From DATJSJ01 sp035504175 (GTDB taxonomy: Bacteria; Pseudomonadota; Alphaproteobacteria; Acetobacterales; Acetobacteraceae), in contig DATJSJ010000260.1 of NCBI GenBank assembly GCA_035504175.1, positions 1-55,137 of the forward strand: a stretch of DNA of 55,137 nucleotides, read 5' to 3'. The notes under the pieces were generated by a model. The model was not told where the DNA came from, did no database searches, and saw only the letters and a program-made list of their open reading frames with translations. The stretch's first letter is position 1. Every line of letters starts with the position of its first letter. This document shows, in pieces, positions 51,487 to 55,137 of this stretch. Position numbers and translations under genes: made by a program.

Positions 51487-51540
51487 AGGGAAGGCTGGGG
51501 CTTCGCCGCAGACCCCACCAGGACCTGCGGCCCTGGACCC
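51487..51540. repeat. Palindromic element, copy 3 (short, degenerate)
   Basis: GGGAAGGCTGGGGCTTCGCC opens a short relative of the elements at 1-98 and 25767-26030, followed by a hairpin CCAGGACC-TGC-GGCCCTGG at 51518-51536 (7 of 8 pairs). It lies between rpsB and the downstream end of the cupin gene, on the side of rpsB where a promoter must lie; no clear promoter was read. Confidence 0.5.
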
Positions 51541-51543
51541 GCG

Positions 51544-52041
51544 TTACGCCGACCAGCAGGCGGGGATGCCGTCGGAACGGCCCAGCGGATCGTCCGCGGG
51601 ACGCGGGACCACGGCAATCGCGCGGACCACTTCGGCATGTTCGGCAGGATCGCCGCGACGCAGATCATAGGACGTGCCAGCCGGATAGGCGCCGACCACC
51701 AGCAGATCGGCCGAGGCACCCTCGTTGCAGTGACCGACACCGGCGGGGATCAGCACCACGTCGCCGGCCCGGACCGACACCACCTGGCCGCCGGGACCGC
51801 CGAACCGCACGCGCGCCTCGCCTCGCGCAATCCCCAGCACCTCATGCGCATTGCTGTGGAAATGATGGAACGGGAAAATCCCGTCGCGCCAGCCATTGCC
51901 CCAGCCATGCGCTGCGAACACGCGCTCGATCGCCGCCGGATCGGCGGCAACCGCACCGCGCCAGAGCAGCAGCGGCAGCGCCGAATTGGGAATCCGGCCA
52001 TCGTCGGCGAAGCGGAATTGCTCGGGCGGCACTTGCGTCAT
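51544..52041 (-). CDS. Cupin domain protein (YjlB-like)
   Basis: Protein of 165 residues. Metal-ligand pattern FPFHHFHSNAHEVLGIARGE followed by VRAGDVVLIPAGVGHCNEG gives His/His/Glu and a later His, as in YjlB-type cupins. The substrate is unknown; sugar isomerase or dioxygenase roles occur in the superfamily. Start ATG 52041 has CGGAG upstream. It diverges from the gene at 52087 with only 45 nt between. Confidence 0.8.
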   Translation of the reverse strand: MTQVPPEQFRFADDGRIPNSALPLLLWRGAVAADPAAIERVFAAHGWGNGWRDGIFPFHHFHSNAHEVLGIARGEARVRFGGPGGQVVSVRAGDVVLIPAGVGHCNEGASADLLVVGAYPAGTSYDLRRGDPAEHAEVVRAIAVVPRPADDPLGRSDGIPACWSA

Positions 52042-52086
52042 CGCATGCTCCGGGAACAAACAACCATGCCGGCACGGAGGGCAGGC

Positions 52087-52773
52087 GTGGATCATATCGC
52101 AATCGCCAGCCCGCGCCTGCGTCGCCGGGCCCTGCTCGCCGCCGTCGTCGTCCCGCTGCTGCCCGCCGGGCCACGCGAGCCGTGCTGCGGCCTGATCTCG
52201 GCCAACGGCGATCGCCTGGCGCGGTTCCTGGACACGAGCGGCGTCGAGACGCACTGGATCGCCGGCTGGCACGTCAACTGGCGCACCGGCCTGCCGGACC
52301 GCGCCGCTCCCGGCGGACCGGCCTCCGACTCGCATTGCAGCGCCTTCGTCGCGGCGATCGCCGACCGGCTCGGCCTGCCGCTGCTGCACCCGCCGGAGCA
52401 CCGGCAGACACTGCTCGCAAACGCGCAGGCGCAGTGGCTCGCCGGCCCGGGCGCGGCACTCGGCTGGCGCGCACTCGGCTGGCGACAGGCGCAGGCGGCG
52501 GCGAACGAGGGCGCGCTGGTGCTGGCAGTCTTTTCCAATCCCGATCCCCGCCGACCAGGCCATATCGCCATCGTCCGCCCCAGCCTGAAGGACGCGGCGG
52601 CGCTCGAACGCGACGGGCCGCAGGTCATCCAGGCGGGGGAAAAGAACTATCGCTCCATCGACCTGCGCACCGGCTTCAGCCACCACCCGGGCGCCTGGCG
52701 CCCCGGCGGCGGCGGGGCGGTGCGCTTCTACGCGCATCCGCTTGATTGGACACCGCCGCCGATGGCGGGCTGA
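52087..52773 (+). CDS. Secreted Cys/His protein, possible NlpC/P60-like fold
   Basis: Protein of 228 residues. GTG 52087 has GGAGG 7 nt upstream. A basic N-terminus and hydrophobic segment (RRRALLAAVVVPLLPAG, 13-29) look like a signal peptide or anchor. The later part has SDSHCSAFVAAIADRLGL with a Cys before a helix, and RPGHIAIVRPS with a His in a strand, about 105 residues apart. That is the spacing style of NlpC/P60 or CHAP cysteine hydrolases. The match is by pattern only and no family name is claimed. It is convergent with dnaE (12 nt). Confidence 0.55.
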   Translation: MDHIAIASPRLRRRALLAAVVVPLLPAGPREPCCGLISANGDRLARFLDTSGVETHWIAGWHVNWRTGLPDRAAPGGPASDSHCSAFVAAIADRLGLPLLHPPEHRQTLLANAQAQWLAGPGAALGWRALGWRQAQAAANEGALVLAVFSNPDPRRPGHIAIVRPSLKDAAALERDGPQVIQAGEKNYRSIDLRTGFSHHPGAWRPGGGGAVRFYAHPLDWTPPPMAG

Positions 52774-52785
52774 CCGCCGCCCGGA

Positions 52786-55137
52786 TCAGAGATCCTCGAC
52801 CCGCTCCACGCCCGGCACCAGCTTCAGCGCCTGCGCGAGACGCGGCGTCACATTGAACCCGCCCGGCAGGGTGATCTCGATCGAGCGCTCAGCATCGATC
52901 TGCGGCACCAGCACGACGCGGCCGCGGCCCCGCGCCTCGCGGCCGAGGATGGCGCGGATATGCGCGACCGCCTCCGTCCGCTCCAGCCAGACCCGCATCC
53001 CACCGCCGACGTCGGAAGCGGCCTCGTCCAGCGCTGAAACGTCCTGCGCGGTGATGCGCAACGTCTCGCCGTCCAACCGCAGATCGGCGGTGACCAGCAG
53101 ATGCGTGCCGGCGGCGAACAGGTCGCGGCCGCGCGCCAGCACCTCGCTGAAGCACGTCACCTCGTAGCTGCCGCCAGCATCGGACAGCCGCACCCAGGCC
53201 ATCTTGCCGCCGGTGCGGGTCGGGCGCTCCTTCACGCTGATCATCGTGCCGGCGAGCTTGACCCGCGTCGCCCCCGCCGCGGCGGCGGCCTCCATCTGGT
53301 TCGAGGCGATTGCCCCGAGCCGCCGCAGCGCCGCGGCATAGGCGTCGAGCGGATGCGCGGTGAGGTGGAACCCGACCGCCTCCGCCTCGAAGCCGAGCCG
53401 CTCCAGCGGCGGCCAGTCCGGCACGTCGTCGAGCCGCAGCGGCGCCGGGCCGTCCGCGCCGAACAGGCCGATCTGGCCGCTCTGCGCCTCCTCCGCCTGC
53501 GAGGTCGCGCGGCGCAGCACCGTCTCCGCCGCGGCGAACACCCGCGCCCGGTTGGCGTCGAGCGCGTCGAAGGCGCCGGCCTTCGCCAAATTCTCGAGCT
53601 GCATGCGGTTGAGCTGCCGCGGATCGACCCGCGCCGCGAGCGCCGCGAGATCGGTGAACGGCGCGTCCCCGCGCGTCGCCATCACCGACTGCATCGCCGC
53701 GAGCCCGACCTTCTTCACCGCCGCCAGCGCGTAGCGGATCGCGAGTCGCCCGTCCGGCATGCGCTCCACGCCGAAATCCGCCGCGCTGCGGTTGATGTCG
53801 GGCGGCAGCACCGGGATGCCCTGACGCGTCGCCTCCTGCCGCAGCGCCGCCAGCTTGTCGGTGTTGTGGATCGCGAGACTCATGCAGGCGGCGAGGAACG
53901 CGACCGGGTGGTTCGCCTTCATCCACGCGGTCTGGTAGGCGACCAGCGCGTAGGCGGCGGCGTGCGCCTTGTTGAAGCCGTAATCGGCGAACTTCGCCAT
54001 CAGCTCGAACACTTCGACGGCCTTCGCCTCCGGGATGCCGCGTCCGACCGCGCCGTCGACGAAGGTGCGGCGCTGCGCGTCCATCTCGGCGCGGATCTTC
54101 TTGCCCATTGCGCGGCGCAGCAGGTCGGCGGCGCCGAGGCTGTAGCCCGCCATCTTCTGCGCGATCTGCAAGACCTGCTCCTGGTAGACCATGATGCCGT
54201 AGGTCTCGGCCAGGATGTCGTGGATCTCCGGGTGCGGCGCCTGCCACGCCTCGCCGTGCTTGCGCTGGCAATAGGCCGGGATGTTGGCCATCGGGCCGGG
54301 TCGGTAGAGGGCGACGCCGGCGACCAGGTCCTCGAACCGGTCGGGGCGCATCTGGCGCAGCACGTCGCGCATGCCCTGGCCTTCGAACTGGAACACCCCG
54401 CCGGCGTCGCCGCGCGCCAGCATCTCGTAGGTTGCCGGATCGTCGAGCGGCAACCTGTCGAGATCGACCGTGACGCCCAGGGCCGCGAGGAAGCCCACCG
54501 CGCGCTGCAGCACCGTGAGCGTGGTCAGGCCGAGGAAGTCGAATTTGATCAGCCCCGCCTGCTCGATGTACTTCATCGAGAACTGGGTGATCAGGAATTC
54601 CGATTTCGGGTCACGGTAGAGTGGCACCAGCTCGCTCAGCGGCCGGTCGCCGATCACCACGCCCGCGGCATGAACGCCGGCGTGGCGGTACAGCCCCTCG
54701 ATTTGCAGCGCGATTTCCAGCAGCCGGCGGATCGCCTCGTCGGTGTCGCGCATCTCCTGCAGCCGCGGCTCGCCGTCCACCGCCTGCTGCAGGGTGACGG
54801 GCTTGGCCGGGTTGTTTGGGATCAGCTCGGCGACCTTGTTGACCTGGCCGAACGGCAGGCCGAGTACGCGGCCGACGTCGCGCACCGCGGCGCGGGCCTG
54901 CAGCTTGCCGAAGGTGATGATCTGCGCGACGCGGTCGGCACCGTATTCGCGGCGCACGTAGTCGATCACCGCGTCGCGGCGATCCTGGCAGAAATCGATG
55001 TCGAAATCCGGCATCGAGATGCGCTCGGGGTTCAGGAAGCGCTCGAACACCAGGCCGAAGCGCAGCGGGTCGAGATCGGTGATGGTCAGCGCCCAGGCGA
55101 CCACGGAGGCCGCCCCCGAGCCGCGGCCGGGGCCGAC
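52786..55137 (-). CDS. dnaE: DNA polymerase III subunit alpha, 3' part (partial)
   Basis: Replicative DNA polymerase. Only the last 783 residues are inside the window; the PHP domain and the start of the palm lie beyond 55137. The visible part starts at VGPGRGSGAASVV, then the catalytic PDFDIDF (two Asp) and LIKFDFLGL (third Asp), MVYQEQVLQIAQKMAGYSLG, DYGFNKAHAAAYALVAYQTA, HhH and a C-terminal OB fold (VKLAGTMISVKERPTRTGGK). No frameshift was seen. It is the DnaE1 type rather than the error-prone ImuC, judging from the C-terminal OB and tail, with moderate certainty. Confidence 0.95.
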   Translation of the reverse strand, partial: VGPGRGSGAASVVAWALTITDLDPLRFGLVFERFLNPERISMPDFDIDFCQDRRDAVIDYVRREYGADRVAQIITFGKLQARAAVRDVGRVLGLPFGQVNKVAELIPNNPAKPVTLQQAVDGEPRLQEMRDTDEAIRRLLEIALQIEGLYRHAGVHAAGVVIGDRPLSELVPLYRDPKSEFLITQFSMKYIEQAGLIKFDFLGLTTLTVLQRAVGFLAALGVTVDLDRLPLDDPATYEMLARGDAGGVFQFEGQGMRDVLRQMRPDRFEDLVAGVALYRPGPMANIPAYCQRKHGEAWQAPHPEIHDILAETYGIMVYQEQVLQIAQKMAGYSLGAADLLRRAMGKKIRAEMDAQRRTFVDGAVGRGIPEAKAVEVFELMAKFADYGFNKAHAAAYALVAYQTAWMKANHPVAFLAACMSLAIHNTDKLAALRQEATRQGIPVLPPDINRSAADFGVERMPDGRLAIRYALAAVKKVGLAAMQSVMATRGDAPFTDLAALAARVDPRQLNRMQLENLAKAGAFDALDANRARVFAAAETVLRRATSQAEEAQSGQIGLFGADGPAPLRLDDVPDWPPLERLGFEAEAVGFHLTAHPLDAYAAALRRLGAIASNQMEAAAAAGATRVKLAGTMISVKERPTRTGGKMAWVRLSDAGGSYEVTCFSEVLARGRDLFAAGTHLLVTADLRLDGETLRITAQDVSALDEAASDVGGGMRVWLERTEAVAHIRAILGREARGRGRVVLVPQIDAERSIEITLPGGFNVTPRLAQALKLVPGVERVEDL

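Overview
The window is GC-rich, densely coding DNA from a free-living, flagellated alphaproteobacterium. The best guess is Rhodospirillales/Acetobacteraceae. The reasons are the flagellar block order (fliL-fliM beside flgF-flgG-flgA-flgH, then dksA, fliX, flgI, a one-domain flgJ), the presence of fliX, the Cys-poor DksA, the UPF0262 and DUF983 genes, and hairpin-rich intergenic elements of the GGGGCTTCGCCCC / GGGCTCTGCCC type. No rRNA, tRNA, CRISPR array, insertion sequence or prophage was recognised. All functions come from reading motifs; no database search was run.

Layout. (1) 128-4956, minus strand: a five-gene urea/short-chain-amide type ABC transporter in urtABCDE order. A perfect sigma-54 promoter lies upstream at 5021-5037, which suggests nitrogen control. 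(2) 5398-8893, minus: a 2OG-Fe(II) oxygenase, an EamA transporter, and speD-speE for spermidine synthesis. (3) 9093-25748: motility block. The minus-strand operon is fliL-fliM-DUF6468-motE-cheY-cheZ-large secreted repeat protein. Plus-strand operons are flgF-flgG-flgA-flgH and flgI-flgJ-flgN, each with a perfect sigma-54 promoter and an upstream GGCAG-N3-CTGCC palindrome. Between flgH and dksA-fliX sit three minus-strand genes: a peptidoglycan-hydrolase-like protein, a lipoprotein and a small helical protein. They look like an accessory insertion. (4) 25749-26066: a large composite palindromic element. (5) 26067-29092: a glycosyltransferase, then otnK-otnC for four-carbon sugar acids. (6) 29243-30025: an Arg/Thr/Ala-rich histone-H1-like protein with tandem repeats. 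(7) 30514-33226: prpD-prpC of the methylcitrate cycle. (8) 33563-45162: mixed housekeeping and envelope genes: DUF983, UPF0262, mtnA, a DUF2272 lipoprotein, rhodanese, cysK, an EamA transporter, a sterol-desaturase-like protein paired with a beta-propeller, a CheY-like receiver, a DUF6600/FecR-like protein with a His/Pro tail, and a Gly/Tyr/Trp-rich lipoprotein. (9) 45213-51328, minus: the conserved rpsB-tsf-pyrH-frr-uppS-cdsA-dxr cluster. (10) 51544-55137: a cupin, a Cys/His secreted hydrolase-like protein, and the 3' part of dnaE, which runs off the window.

How the parts may work together: RpoN appears to link nitrogen scavenging (amide/urea uptake) with late flagellar gene expression, where FliX (with an unseen FlbD) would act through the shared palindromes. 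The items most worth checking are the hydrolase-lipoprotein trio inside the flagellar block, the paired sigma-54 promoter/palindrome modules, the histone-like repeat protein, and the composite palindromes seen at three places.
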